From: Nakamurella sp. PAMC28650
Lineage (GTDB): Bacteria; Actinomycetota; Actinomycetes; Mycobacteriales; Nakamurellaceae
Direction of reading: 5' to 3'
Length of the DNA stretch: 64,000 nucleotides
NCBI RefSeq assembly: GCF_014303395.1
Contig: NZ_CP060298.1
Location: 4,111,001 to 4,175,000, forward strand
The position numbers and the translations under genes were made by a program. This document shows positions 35,784 to 44,938 of the stretch, in pieces. The notes beneath the pieces are model-generated. The model searched no databases and was not told where the DNA came from. It was given only the letters and a program-made list of their open reading frames with translations. Numbering within the stretch: the first letter of the stretch is position 1; every line of letters begins with the position of its first letter.

Positions 35784-37202
35784 ATGACCACCCTCGTCCA
35801 CGGCGGCACCGTCGTCAGTTCCACCGGGGCCATCCGCCAGGATGTGCTCGTCGACGGCGAGAAGATCGTCGCCCTCCTCGCTCCGGGCTCGAAGGCATTG
35901 GGGGTCGACCTTGCCGCAGCGGTGGACGTCGTGATCGACGCGACCGGGAAGTACGTCATCCCCGGGGGGATCGACGCACACACGCACATGGAGATGCCCT
36001 TCGGCGGCACCACCGCGTCCGACTCCTTCGAGACGGGCACCAGGGCGGCCGCCTGGGGCGGAACGACGACCATCGTCGACTTCGTCGTGCAGTCGCACGG
36101 TCAGCGGGTGCTGGACACGGTCGCGTCCTGGCACGCGAAAGCGGCCGACAACTGCGCGATCGACTACGGTTTCCACCAGATCGTCGGGGACGTCAACGAC
36201 GAGTCGCTGGCCTCGATGGACGCCCTGATCGACGAGGGCATCACCAGTTTCAAGCTCTTCATGGCCTACCCGGGCGTCTACCTCTCCAGCGACGGGCAGA
36301 TCCTGCAGGCCATGCAGCAGGCAGCCGGCAACGGGGGCCTGATCATGATGCACGCCGAGAACGGTTCGGCCATCGATGTTCTCGTTCAGCAGGCGTTGGC
36401 CAGGGGTGAGACCTCACCGTACTACCACGGGGTGACCCGGCCATGGCAGGCCGAGCAGGAGGCCACTCACCGGGCGATCATGCTGGCCGACATCACCGGC
36501 GCACCACTGTATGTCGTGCACGTCTCGGCCAAGCAGGCCCTGGCCCGGATCGCCGAGGCGCGCAACACCGGGCAGAACGTCTTCGCCGAGACCTGTCCCC
36601 AGTACCTGTACCTGTCCCTCGAGGAGAACCTCGGCGCCCCGGGATTCGAGGGTGCGAAATGGGTCTGCTCGACGCCACTGCGCTCGCGTGCGGAGGGGCA
36701 CCAGGAGGAGTTGTGGCGCTACCTCCGCACCGGTGACGTCACCAGCGTCTCGACGGATCACTGCCCGTTCTGCATGAAGGACCAGAAGGAGATGGGGATC
36801 GGCAACTTCTCCAAGATCCCCAACGGCATCGGATCCGTCGAGCATCGGATGGATCTGCTCTACCAGGGTGTCGTCGACAGGAGGATCAGCCTGGAGCGCT
36901 GGGTCGAGGTCTGCTGCACCACGCCGGCTCGGATGTTCGGGATGTATCCGCAGAAGGGCGTCATCGCCCCGGGTTCCGACGCCGACATCGTCATCTACGA
37001 CCCGGCCGGCCACACCTCGATCGGCCTGGGCAAGACCCACCACATGCGGATGGACTACTCCGCCTGGGAGGGCTGGGAGATCGACGGCCATGTCGATACC
37101 GTGATGTCCCGGGGCAAGGTCATCGTGGACGGGAACGAGTACCTGGGCCGGGCCGGCGACGGCCGGTTCGTCAGGCGGCGGCTCTCGCAGAACCTGATCT
37201 GA
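35784..37202 (+). CDS. hydA: Dihydropyrimidinase (D-hydantoinase family)
   Basis: 472 residues. Binuclear-metal residues are visible in order: PGGIDAHTHMEMPFGG (two His), the carbamylated Lys in ITSFKLFMAYPGVY, MMHAENG, YVVHVSAKQALARI and the metal-binding Asp in SVSTDHCPFC. It opens the ring of dihydrouracil or dihydrothymine to the N-carbamoyl acid, the substrate of the preceding gene's product. No dihydropyrimidine dehydrogenase (first step) is encoded nearby unless the F420 oxidoreductase downstream takes that role. Confidence 0.92.
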   Translation: MTTLVHGGTVVSSTGAIRQDVLVDGEKIVALLAPGSKALGVDLAAAVDVVIDATGKYVIPGGIDAHTHMEMPFGGTTASDSFETGTRAAAWGGTTTIVDFVVQSHGQRVLDTVASWHAKAADNCAIDYGFHQIVGDVNDESLASMDALIDEGITSFKLFMAYPGVYLSSDGQILQAMQQAAGNGGLIMMHAENGSAIDVLVQQALARGETSPYYHGVTRPWQAEQEATHRAIMLADITGAPLYVVHVSAKQALARIAEARNTGQNVFAETCPQYLYLSLEENLGAPGFEGAKWVCSTPLRSRAEGHQEELWRYLRTGDVTSVSTDHCPFCMKDQKEMGIGNFSKIPNGIGSVEHRMDLLYQGVVDRRISLERWVEVCCTTPARMFGMYPQKGVIAPGSDADIVIYDPAGHTSIGLGKTHHMRMDYSAWEGWEIDGHVDTVMSRGKVIVDGNEYLGRAGDGRFVRRRLSQNLI

Positions 37203-37351
37203 GTACAGCGTCTGATCCGCGCGCTGAAGCCGATCAATGCGATGAAACTGCCCAGTTCGCCAAAACTGCCGAGTGCGCCGAGCCTTCTCGGTCAGCATCG
37301 GCAGCCTGGCAGTACCGTCCAGAAACCTCCAGCACGGGTAAGGATGTCCAG

Positions 37352-38404
37352 ATGGATTTCGGTGTCGTCCTGCAATGCACCCCGCCCGCTTCCCGGGTCG
37401 TCGAGCTCGCCGTCGCCGCCGAGAACCGTGGTTTCGCCTACGTCTGGACCTTCGACTCGCATCTGTTGTGGCAGGAGCCGTACGTCATCTACAGCCAGGT
37501 CCTGGCAGCCACCCGCAAGGTCATGGTCGGCCCGATGGTCACCAATCCACTGACCCGCGACTGGACCGTGACGGCCTCGGGCTTCGCCACCCTGAACGAC
37601 ATGTTCGGCAACCGGACCGTCTGCGGCATCGGCCGGGGCGACAGTGCGGTGCGGGCGCTCGCCGGGAAGCCCTCCACCCTCAACACCCTGCGGTCCTCCA
37701 TCGAGGTGATCCGGGAGCTCGCCAACGGGCGCGCCGCACACGTCAACGGGATCGACATCCGGTTCCCCTGGGGCGGCGACTCCCGTCTGGACATGTACGT
37801 CGCGGCCTACGGTCCGCTCGCCCTCGATCTGACCGGTCAGGTCGCCGACGGGTTCATCCTGCAGCTCGCCGACCCGGCGATCGTCAGGTGGACGGTCGAG
37901 CGGGTCAAGAACGCGGCGGCGGATGCCGGCCGGAACCCGGACGACGTCAAGATCTGCGTGGCCGCGCCCGCCTACGTCGGCGACGACCTCGCGCACCAGC
38001 GCGAGCAGTGCCGTTGGTTCGGCGGCATGGTCGGCAACCATGTCGCCGACATCGTGGCCAGGTACGGCACCGACGACGGCGGCGGAACCTCGGGGATCCC
38101 CCAGGAACTGACCGACTACATCAAGGGCCGCGAGGGCTACGACTACAACCAGCACGGCCGGGCCGGCAACAGCCACGCCGCCTTCGTACCGGACGAGATC
38201 GTCGACCGCTTCTGCATTCTCGGCGACACCGCGGCGCACATCGACAAGCTTCGCGAGCTCGAGGCGCTCGGCGTCGACCAGTTCGCCGTCTACCTGCAGC
38301 ACGACGGGAAGAACGGCACCCTCGAGGCCTACGGGGAGACCGTCATCCCGGCGCTGCGGAAATCCCGGGAGGCCATCGTCAGCGACCCGGAGCCTACTGG
38401 CTGA
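37352..38404 (+). CDS. LLM-class F420-dependent oxidoreductase (TIGR03842-like)
   Basis: 350 residues. Luciferase-like TIM barrel: [60 protein letters not shown] and [20 protein letters not shown] cofactor loop. The TIGR03842 group in actinobacteria is recurrently found next to dihydropyrimidinase genes, as here. It may act on pyrimidines or a pathway product with F420; this is an inference. It begins 149 bases after the hydantoinase gene and its 3' end overlaps the convergent msrA gene by 11 bases. Confidence 0.88.
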   Translation: MDFGVVLQCTPPASRVVELAVAAENRGFAYVWTFDSHLLWQEPYVIYSQVLAATRKVMVGPMVTNPLTRDWTVTASGFATLNDMFGNRTVCGIGRGDSAVRALAGKPSTLNTLRSSIEVIRELANGRAAHVNGIDIRFPWGGDSRLDMYVAAYGPLALDLTGQVADGFILQLADPAIVRWTVERVKNAAADAGRNPDDVKICVAAPAYVGDDLAHQREQCRWFGGMVGNHVADIVARYGTDDGGGTSGIPQELTDYIKGREGYDYNQHGRAGNSHAAFVPDEIVDRFCILGDTAAHIDKLRELEALGVDQFAVYLQHDGKNGTLEAYGETVIPALRKSREAIVSDPEPTG

Positions 38405-38915
38405 CCTTGTCCTTGCGGACCGGCAGCTTCCAGTTGGGCCGGACGAAGTGGCAGGTGTAGCCGTTCGGGTAGTGCTCGAGGTAGTCCTGGTGCTCGGGCT
38501 CGGCCAACCAGAACGGACCGGCGGGCGCGACCTCGGTGACCACCTTGCCGGGCCACAGGCCGGATGCATCGACGTCGGCGATGGTGTCCAGTGCGATCCG
38601 GCGCTGCTCGTCGTCGGTGTAGAAGATGGCGGAGCGATAGCTCTCGCCGACGTCGTTGCCCTGGCGGTTGCGGGTCGAGGGATCGTGCACCTGGAAGAAG
38701 AATTCCAGCAGGTCCCGGTAGGAGGTCCTCGTCGGGTCGAATTCGATCTCGATCGACTCGGCATGGGAACCGTGGTTCCGGTAGGTGGCATTCGGCACCT
38801 CACCACCGGTGTAACCGACCCGGGTGGTCACCACACCCGGACGCCTCCGGATGAGGTCCTGCATGCCCCAGAAGCAGCCTCCAGCGAGGATTGCCTTCTG
38901 CGTCGTGTCTGCCAT
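38394..38915 (-). CDS. msrA: Peptide-methionine (S)-S-oxide reductase
   Basis: 173 residues. The catalytic motif [16 protein letters not shown] is at residues 13-28, followed by [20 protein letters not shown] and [17 protein letters not shown], which fit MsrA closely. It reduces methionine-S-sulfoxide in proteins and free form. The second Cys near the C-terminus (TCHFVRPNW) is the likely resolving residue. It has its own promoter region of about 184 bases and no operon partner. Confidence 0.95.
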   Translation of the reverse strand: MADTTQKAILAGGCFWGMQDLIRRRPGVVTTRVGYTGGEVPNATYRNHGSHAESIEIEFDPTRTSYRDLLEFFFQVHDPSTRNRQGNDVGESYRSAIFYTDDEQRRIALDTIADVDASGLWPGKVVTEVAPAGPFWLAEPEHQDYLEHYPNGYTCHFVRPNWKLPVRKDKVSQ

Positions 38916-39099
38916 CGATCTGCTCCTTGATTCGTGTCCGGTCCTGTCGCAGATCCCAGGCTATGCCGAAACTGCGCCGGGAGTCGGATGGTGCAGCCGT
39001 GGGCGGACAGACCGGGCGCGGAGCCGGCACCGGGAGTGGGGTGGCGGCCGGGTGGATCGCGTCGACCGGCCGCAGCCCCGGACCTCCGGGACGGTTCGG

Positions 39100-41763
39100 T
39101 CAACCGGCCACCACGCGGTCCCGCCCGGCATGTTTGGCCTCATAGAGTGCCGCATCGGCGCGGGAGATGCAGTCGGCCATGGGTTCGTCCGGGTCCCACC
39201 GGGTGTACCCGACGGAACACGTCTGACCGAAGGGCACGCTGCGGCGCAATCGGTTCAGCACCATCTCGACCTGTTCGGTGGGGCAGTTGGGCAGCGCCAC
39301 GATGAATTCCTCGCCCCCCCACCGCGCGAACAGATCCGATTCCCGCACGCACGCCAGAGCCGCCGCGGCGTAGTCACGGAGCAGGACGTCACCGGCGGTG
39401 TGGCCGAAGGTGTCGTTGAAGGTCTTGAACCTGTCCAGATCGAGCACCGCCACCGCCAGGCCCTCCCCCGAGCCCTGCGCGTCGTCCATCAATTCCTGCA
39501 GTCGCGCGTTCCACGCCCGCCGATTCAGCGAGCCCGTCAACGGGTCGGTGGATGCGGACCTCTCCAACTCGACCCGTAGCCGGGCGGCCTGCAGCGAAGC
39601 GGCGGCCTCCGCTGCGATCACCTGGACGGCCCGTACCGCCCGGTCCTCCAGCCCGGCGACCGGATGACGCCAGGCCACGTTGATCAGCGCCACCATCTCG
39701 CCGTCCACCGCCACCGGCTGCCACATGGCGCTGACCGTCGCTTCCAGCGCCATCATCGAAGCGTTGATCAGCGGATGTTGTGCCGCATCCTCCAGGAACA
39801 ACGACTCCCCGGTACGCCAGACCTCCGCCGTCACCGAAGCTTCCCGGAGATCGACGCGAAGCCTCGCGGCGCCAAGACCGACACTCGTGGTGGCCTCCAG
39901 GGTGTCGTCGTCCAGGAGTTCCAGCATCGTGACGGTCGCAGCGTCGGCCAGCGTCTGCACCGACTCCACCACGACCTGCCGGACGTCGGCGCCGGACTGG
40001 ACGCACCGCGCCACGGCGGCGATGGCCGCGAGATCCTGTTCCGATTCACGCAGGGCGGTTTCTGCAGCCCTGCGTTCGGTGACGTCCTGGACCACCGCCA
40101 ACGTCCACTGCTCCCCACGGGGCCCTGGAGTAGCGCTGATGCTCACCCACGCCCAACGTATCGATCCGTCGGGCCGGAGGAGCCCGATCTCGTCCCGGAG
40201 CACGCCGTCGGCACTGTCCACCTGCCGCTGCGGCGTGGCCGCGATCAGAGGACGGTCCTCCGCTCGCGCGAAGTCCTCGGCGCGACGCCCGATCACCTTG
40301 CTGACGTCGCGGGCGATCATCGTGCCGAACGCCGGGTTCGCCTCCACCCAGCGGCCATGCTCGTCGGTCAGGGTCATGGCCACCGCGCTGTTGTCGAACA
40401 GGGACCGGAATCGACGTTCGGAGCGCCGAACGGCCTCCTCGGCATCGACCTGGGCCGAGATGTCCCGCAGGATCACCTGGACGACCGGTCGGCCGTCCTG
40501 GACGACCCGGCCCGCACTGACCGTCACCGCGACCCGACTCCCGTCGACGCGTCCGAGCAGCGCCCGGCGGGCCACCGCAACGCCCTCGAAGGCAGCCGAG
40601 ACCAAATCCACCGTCGGTTCGGGATCGCCGGGAAGCGTCAACAGGTCCAGCGTCAACGGCCCGGTCGTCCGGCCGGCCGGCGCTTCGCCGAAGATCGCCA
40701 GCGCAATCGGATTCGCGTAGCCGACCGATCCGTCCTGCTCCACCAGGGCCACGCCCACCGGAGAGCACTCGACCAGCGATCGCCAGCGCGCCTCGGACTC
40801 CGCCAGCGCCGACCGGACAGCCTCCAGCTCGGTCACGTCGGTCGAGACCCCGGCGACGGCGTAGATCTCGCCGTCCGGTCCGCGCAACGGGAACTTGGTG
40901 GACCGGTACGTCCGGACCACACCGTCGCGATCGATCAGTTCCTCGACGAACAGTTCGCGCCGGCCGGTGGCGGCGATCGCCGAATCGTTGCGCCGGTACG
41001 TGTCCGCCTGCTCGGCCGGGAAGAGCTGGTGATCTGTGCGGCCCAGGATCTGCTCCCCGGTCGGTGCCATCACCTGGAGCAGCGCCGGGTTCGCCAGGAG
41101 AAAGCGCCCCTCGAGGCTTTTGGCGTAGATCAGCACATCGGTTTGGCCCAGCACCTCGTCCAACAGGTGCTGGTTCTGGGTCAGGGCGGCCTCGGCCGCC
41201 GAGCGGGCGGCGACCTCGACGGCCAGGGCGCCGGCCTGCACCCGCAGTTCCAGTACCCGCATGATCTGACGCGAGAGCAACGAGAGGTCGTGCAACTGCT
41301 CGGTTGTCGGCACTCTGGGAACGGTGTCCAGGACGCAGAGGGTCCCCAACCGGTACCCCTCCGAGGTGATCAGGGGAGCTCCGGCGTAGAACCGGATTCC
41401 GGGAGGCCCCGTCACCAGGGGATTGTGTCGAAAACGATGATCCAGCAGGGCATCCTGGACCACCATCACGTCGTCGCTGCCCAACGCGTGCGCGCAGAAC
41501 GAATCCCCCCGTGGCGTCTGCACCAGATCCAGGCCGATCCGGGATTTGAACCACTGACGTTCGGAATCGACCAGGCTCACCAGCGCCATCGGCGCCTGGA
41601 ACAACTTGGCGGCGAGACCGGAGATCTCGTCGAAGTCGACTTCCGCCGGTGTGTCCATCACGCCGAAACGTTTCAGGGCCGCCAGCCGCAGGGCCTCGAG
41701 ATCGAAATCCAGCGGCCGGACATTTCCGGCCGTCCAGGGGCGCGGGTCGATCAGACTGGTCAC
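39100..41763 (-). CDS. Large GAF-PAS-PAS-PAS-GAF-GGEEF diguanylate cyclase
   Basis: 887 residues, cytosolic. Domains in order: a GAF domain of the phytochrome-like type (about 25-180, RGDSFCAHALGSDDVMVVQD, LGTLCVLDTVPR), three PAS domains (about 195-320, 325-445 and 450-570, the first with VLIYAKSLEGRFLLANPALL), a second GAF (about 575-725) and GGDEF (about 725-885). The active motif is GGEEF near residue 815, with the inhibitory RxxD site as RESD exactly five residues before it, so c-di-GMP feedback is expected. The start is a GTG at 41763. Many sensory inputs suggest multiple signals. Confidence 0.9.
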   Translation of the reverse strand: MTSLIDPRPWTAGNVRPLDFDLEALRLAALKRFGVMDTPAEVDFDEISGLAAKLFQAPMALVSLVDSERQWFKSRIGLDLVQTPRGDSFCAHALGSDDVMVVQDALLDHRFRHNPLVTGPPGIRFYAGAPLITSEGYRLGTLCVLDTVPRVPTTEQLHDLSLLSRQIMRVLELRVQAGALAVEVAARSAAEAALTQNQHLLDEVLGQTDVLIYAKSLEGRFLLANPALLQVMAPTGEQILGRTDHQLFPAEQADTYRRNDSAIAATGRRELFVEELIDRDGVVRTYRSTKFPLRGPDGEIYAVAGVSTDVTELEAVRSALAESEARWRSLVECSPVGVALVEQDGSVGYANPIALAIFGEAPAGRTTGPLTLDLLTLPGDPEPTVDLVSAAFEGVAVARRALLGRVDGSRVAVTVSAGRVVQDGRPVVQVILRDISAQVDAEEAVRRSERRFRSLFDNSAVAMTLTDEHGRWVEANPAFGTMIARDVSKVIGRRAEDFARAEDRPLIAATPQRQVDSADGVLRDEIGLLRPDGSIRWAWVSISATPGPRGEQWTLAVVQDVTERRAAETALRESEQDLAAIAAVARCVQSGADVRQVVVESVQTLADAATVTMLELLDDDTLEATTSVGLGAARLRVDLREASVTAEVWRTGESLFLEDAAQHPLINASMMALEATVSAMWQPVAVDGEMVALINVAWRHPVAGLEDRAVRAVQVIAAEAAASLQAARLRVELERSASTDPLTGSLNRRAWNARLQELMDDAQGSGEGLAVAVLDLDRFKTFNDTFGHTAGDVLLRDYAAAALACVRESDLFARWGGEEFIVALPNCPTEQVEMVLNRLRRSVPFGQTCSVGYTRWDPDEPMADCISRADAALYEAKHAGRDRVVAG

Positions 41764-41892
41764 ACCGGCCCCGTTCTGGTCGACCTACTGGAGATTTCCC
41801 CCGATGAGATCAATCGTAACGTCGCTGACCAGCGCAAACGGGACCCAGAAGAAGGATGTTGCCACTACTGGCAGTAGTCGCCGACCCTTGGA

Positions 41893-43539
41893 TCAATCCC
41901 TGCGTCGGCGCTGGAGAGTGAATGTCTCGAAGATCTGCAGAGCTCCCCCGGTGCCGACTACTTCGTAGTAGGTGACCTTGATCGAAGTCATCCCGCCCCG
42001 GTGGGTGCCGGGGTCGACGGTGAACGCGGCGAATCCGTAGGCCTTGGCCGCGTCCCGGTTGGCCGACCACGGTGCGTTCTCCCGCACGTAGACGGGAGGC
42101 CGTTTCCCGGTGACCGGATCCGGATCGCCGACCGCGGTGATCACCCGGCACTGGGGCGGGTCGAAGAACAGTCCGTTGGACGGCGCCGACGTGCCACCAC
42201 CGCCGATCACCATGTGCACCGTGCCTCGACCGGTGTCGACGACATCGGTGCGGGTGGCCACCGGGATCGGGGTGAGGGTTTGATTCTTCTGCTGCCCCCG
42301 GATCGGGTGGGACCGTTCGTAGTGGTGCTCGTGACCGCAGACGACCAGATCGACCCCGTACTCGTCGAACAGCGGCAGCCAGTCCTGACGGATCGCGAGG
42401 TCGGCGCCGTTGAACCGGTCAGCGGTGCTGATCGCCACCTGATGCATGCACACGACGATCCAGTCGATGCCGTGATCGCGCCGGGTGGCAGCGAGTTCCT
42501 CTTCCAGCCATGCTTTCTGGGCGCCCCCGGAATAGCCGCGGACGTAGCTGTTGCCACCGTCCTGGTAGCAGATGTCGTCGTTGTTCAGGCTGATCACCTT
42601 GACCGAACCGACGGTGAAGGAGTACCAGAGACCCTTCGAGGTGTCGTTCTGACCTCGTACCGGAGGGACCGAGAAGTAGGTCTGGTAGGCGCGATAACCG
42701 ATGGGCCCGTTGCCCAGTTCGTTCTCGTGGTTGCCGGCCGACGGCATCCACGGACGTGATTTCGCACTGCGGGTGTTGTTGTCCCAGAAATCCCACCACG
42801 TCCTGACCCGGTCCTGGGACAGGTTCGCGTAGCAGAGATCTCCGTTGAACAGGTGGAACAACGGCTGCACGCGTTCGACGCCTGCGGTGGTGTCACCGGC
42901 CGACGGTGAGCCCAGGTTGTCGTTCACGAACGGAGGATTGGTGATGGTGACACCGGCCGGCGGGGCGTACAGCTTGCCGGTGGTGGGGGTGCCCTGGTCT
43001 CCGAAGCTGGTGAAGGTGAAGGCCGATCGCCCCTTCGGTGCGGTGGTGAAGCCCGAGAACTCCGGTTCGGCCCCGTCGTGCCCGGCGGCGTAGAGGTACT
43101 CGGTGGCCGCCCTCAGGTGATCGATGGCCGCGTGGTGGGCGTAGACCACCTGGCCGGATTTCGCGTCGGTGTAGCTGACCGTCTCCGCAGCGACCGAACG
43201 CTCGAACTCGCCATCGGGTGAACCCAGCAGGACCCGCGGGCGGCGGACCGGCTGCAGCGAATGCCAGGACACCACGATCTGGCTCGAGGAGTCGGCACCG
43301 AACTGCAGGTGCAGACCGGCCACCACGGGGGTGCTGAGCGGGTCGCCGACCGGCCTGCGCCAGATCTGCTGTGCTGCTGTCGACTTCGGGTCGGCAGCGG
43401 CCGCAGAGGCGACCCCGGGCCCGACCATCGAGAGGCCGGCGAATCCGACGCCGGCGGCACCGGCCGCGGTCAGGAATCGCCGACGGTTCACGCCGGGCTG
43501 CAGCGGTGCGGTGTTGATGACTTCGGTGTTCTTGTCCAT
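41893..43539 (-). CDS. Tat-exported purple acid phosphatase-like metallophosphoesterase
   Basis: 548 residues from ATG 43539. The N-terminus is a twin-arginine signal: NRRRFLTAAGAAGVGFAGLS, ending near AAAADPKSTA. A fibronectin-like purple acid phosphatase N-domain follows (QIVVSWHSLQPVRRPRVLLG), then the phosphatase domain with FTSFGDQGTP, FNGDLCYANLSQDRVR, PSAGNHENELGNGPIGYRAY, VCMHQVAIS and VCGHEHHYERSHPI. These provide the di-metal ligands. It is exported folded, so it probably frees phosphate from organic phosphoesters outside the cell. The longer frame start at 43665 overlaps a hairpin and is not used. Confidence 0.9.
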   Translation of the reverse strand: MDKNTEVINTAPLQPGVNRRRFLTAAGAAGVGFAGLSMVGPGVASAAAADPKSTAAQQIWRRPVGDPLSTPVVAGLHLQFGADSSSQIVVSWHSLQPVRRPRVLLGSPDGEFERSVAAETVSYTDAKSGQVVYAHHAAIDHLRAATEYLYAAGHDGAEPEFSGFTTAPKGRSAFTFTSFGDQGTPTTGKLYAPPAGVTITNPPFVNDNLGSPSAGDTTAGVERVQPLFHLFNGDLCYANLSQDRVRTWWDFWDNNTRSAKSRPWMPSAGNHENELGNGPIGYRAYQTYFSVPPVRGQNDTSKGLWYSFTVGSVKVISLNNDDICYQDGGNSYVRGYSGGAQKAWLEEELAATRRDHGIDWIVVCMHQVAISTADRFNGADLAIRQDWLPLFDEYGVDLVVCGHEHHYERSHPIRGQQKNQTLTPIPVATRTDVVDTGRGTVHMVIGGGGTSAPSNGLFFDPPQCRVITAVGDPDPVTGKRPPVYVRENAPWSANRDAAKAYGFAAFTVDPGTHRGGMTSIKVTYYEVVGTGGALQIFETFTLQRRRRD

Positions 43540-43643
43540 GCGGCCACCTTCTCCCAGCCATCCGACAGGAGAGTGGCTACCGGGTGAACGAGCTCCGAAC
43601 AACCGGGACGTCCTGCGAAACCCCGCCACCTGCGGAACCCCGG

Positions 43644-43687
43644 ACGTCCTGCGAAGTGGCGGCAACAGCCGCCACTGTGCAGGACGT
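43644..43687. terminator. Extended hairpin at the end of the aldolase gene
   Basis: ACGTCCTGC-GA-AGTGGCGGC-AACA-GCCGCCACT-GT-GCAGGACGT forms two 9-bp stems with one 2-base internal bulge and a 4-base loop. It abuts the stop codon of the minus-strand aldolase gene and may terminate it. The outer arm also recurs at 43607 and in the palindrome at 44832-44873. Confidence 0.6.
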
Positions 43688-44433
43688 TACGGCGTGGCGT
43701 TGGACCAGCGGGCTACCTCGGCGGCCGCAGCCGTGGCCAGCAGGGACGCGTCCGTCATCACCGCGATGTCGGTGAAGCCCAGCGCCGCCAACCGATCTGC
43801 CCGCGCGGAGGAACCGGCGAACGCGCCGGCCCTGACGCCCGCCTCGGCACAGACCCGCACCACCATCGCCAGCGGGGAGTCGGCTGACCCATCGGCGAGA
43901 AGCTCGTCCACGTCACGACCGAGAGCCAGTGAAAGATCGAACGGCCCGACGAACACCATGTCGACTCCTGTGGTCATGGCGATCTCACGGACCTGACCGA
44001 TGGCCGCCCTGGTCTCCACCATCACCGCGCACATCACCGCGTCGTTCGCCCGCCGGGCATCGGGTGCGGTGCGCCCGACGAGAGCGGTGACCGGGCCCCA
44101 ACTCCGGTTCCCGGCGGGAGGATAGCGGCACGCCTGCGCGGCCGCGGCGGCCTCGAGGGGCCCGTCGATCAGCGGGACGATCACACCAGCGGCGCCGCAG
44201 TCCAGCGCACGGCCGATCCCAGCGGCCGAATCGTCGGCGACCCGCACGAAGACCGGAACCGGGGATGACCCGAGGCCCAGCAGGGTCCTCTCGATGCCGC
44301 CCTGGTCGTAGCTTCCATGTTGGGCATCCAACGCGACCCATGCGGCGCCGGACCGCGCCAGGATCTCGGCGGTGGCACCGCCCGCCAGGGTCGACCAGGC
44401 ACCTGCGCGGAAAGCTTCTGCCCTGGAGTTCAC
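43687..44433 (-). CDS. HpcH/HpaI-family class II aldolase
   Basis: 248 residues. Motifs: WSTLAGGATAEILARSGAAW, VALDAQHGSYDQGGIERTLL, CGAAGVIVPLIDGPLEAAAA, MVETRAAIGQVREIAMTTGV and DMVFVGPFDLSLALG, which include the metal-binding Glu and Asp of the HpcH/HpaI barrel. The family cleaves 2-keto-3-deoxy acids (2,4-dihydroxyheptane-dioate, 2-keto-3-deoxyrhamnonate) to pyruvate plus aldehyde. Substrate unknown. The gene stops exactly at the hairpin shown above. Confidence 0.9.
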   Translation of the reverse strand: MNSRAEAFRAGAWSTLAGGATAEILARSGAAWVALDAQHGSYDQGGIERTLLGLGSSPVPVFVRVADDSAAGIGRALDCGAAGVIVPLIDGPLEAAAAAQACRYPPAGNRSWGPVTALVGRTAPDARRANDAVMCAVMVETRAAIGQVREIAMTTGVDMVFVGPFDLSLALGRDVDELLADGSADSPLAMVVRVCAEAGVRAGAFAGSSARADRLAALGFTDIAVMTDASLLATAAAAEVARWSNATP

Positions 44434-44484
44434 CAGAGCAATCTAGCCGTCCGGGCGGCGTTCGGTGGGACCGACGATCGCGAG

Positions 44485-44685
44485 CTACCAGCCCGCGGCG
44501 ATGTCGATGGCCGCCTGGACGGCCTCGCTGCGTCGTCGCGCCTCGTCGGTGCGGCGATCCAACGCATCCGATGTCCGCATCGAGCCGGATTGTCTCTGCG
44601 CCGCGATCTGGTGATCGCCGGTGTGACGGGACCCGCTGGGGCCTTCGTCGGTTCTTGACAAGCGTGGGGATGTGGTCGACGTCAT
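44485..44685 (-). CDS. Small hypothetical protein (66 aa)
   Basis: ATG at 44685 with GAGGTGA six bases upstream. The peptide is hydrophilic and basic, with the C-terminal half helical (SDALDRRTDEARRRSEAVQA, then AIDIAAGW). No family recognised. It lies 51 bases upstream of the aldolase on the same strand. The good ribosome site supports a real gene, but the composition is compatible with chance. Confidence 0.45.
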   Translation of the reverse strand: MTSTTSPRLSRTDEGPSGSRHTGDHQIAAQRQSGSMRTSDALDRRTDEARRRSEAVQAAIDIAAGW

Positions 44686-44831
44686 GAGCAATCACCTCGG
44701 GATAAACACGCTGTTGGCCTGCTATCACCGACAGTACGCGTTCACGACAGGCCTGGATAGGACCATCGATCGAACAAATCCATCCCGAGATCCACGGCCC
44801 CCCAGCGGGTTGCGGACGAAGCACCTCGTAG

Positions 44832-44873
44832 CGTCCTGCACAGCGTGGGCTATAGACCTCACTGTGCAGGACG
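44832..44873. other. 12-bp inverted repeat CGTCCTGCACAG / CTGTGCAGGACG
   Basis: Perfect arms at 44832-44843 and 44862-44873 with an 18-base spacer. It lies about 66 bases ahead of the hydroxyacid dehydrogenase start, within the 253-bp gap after the small minus-strand gene. The right arm plus flank (CACTGTGCAGGACGTT) is also found at 43673-43688. It may be an operator or a dispersed palindromic element. Confidence 0.5.
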
Positions 44874-44938
44874 TTGGCGCGGGGCCGTCTCCGCCCCGAC
44901 CTCGCGGCCGTTTCACCCGATCACCTACGGTGACTTGC

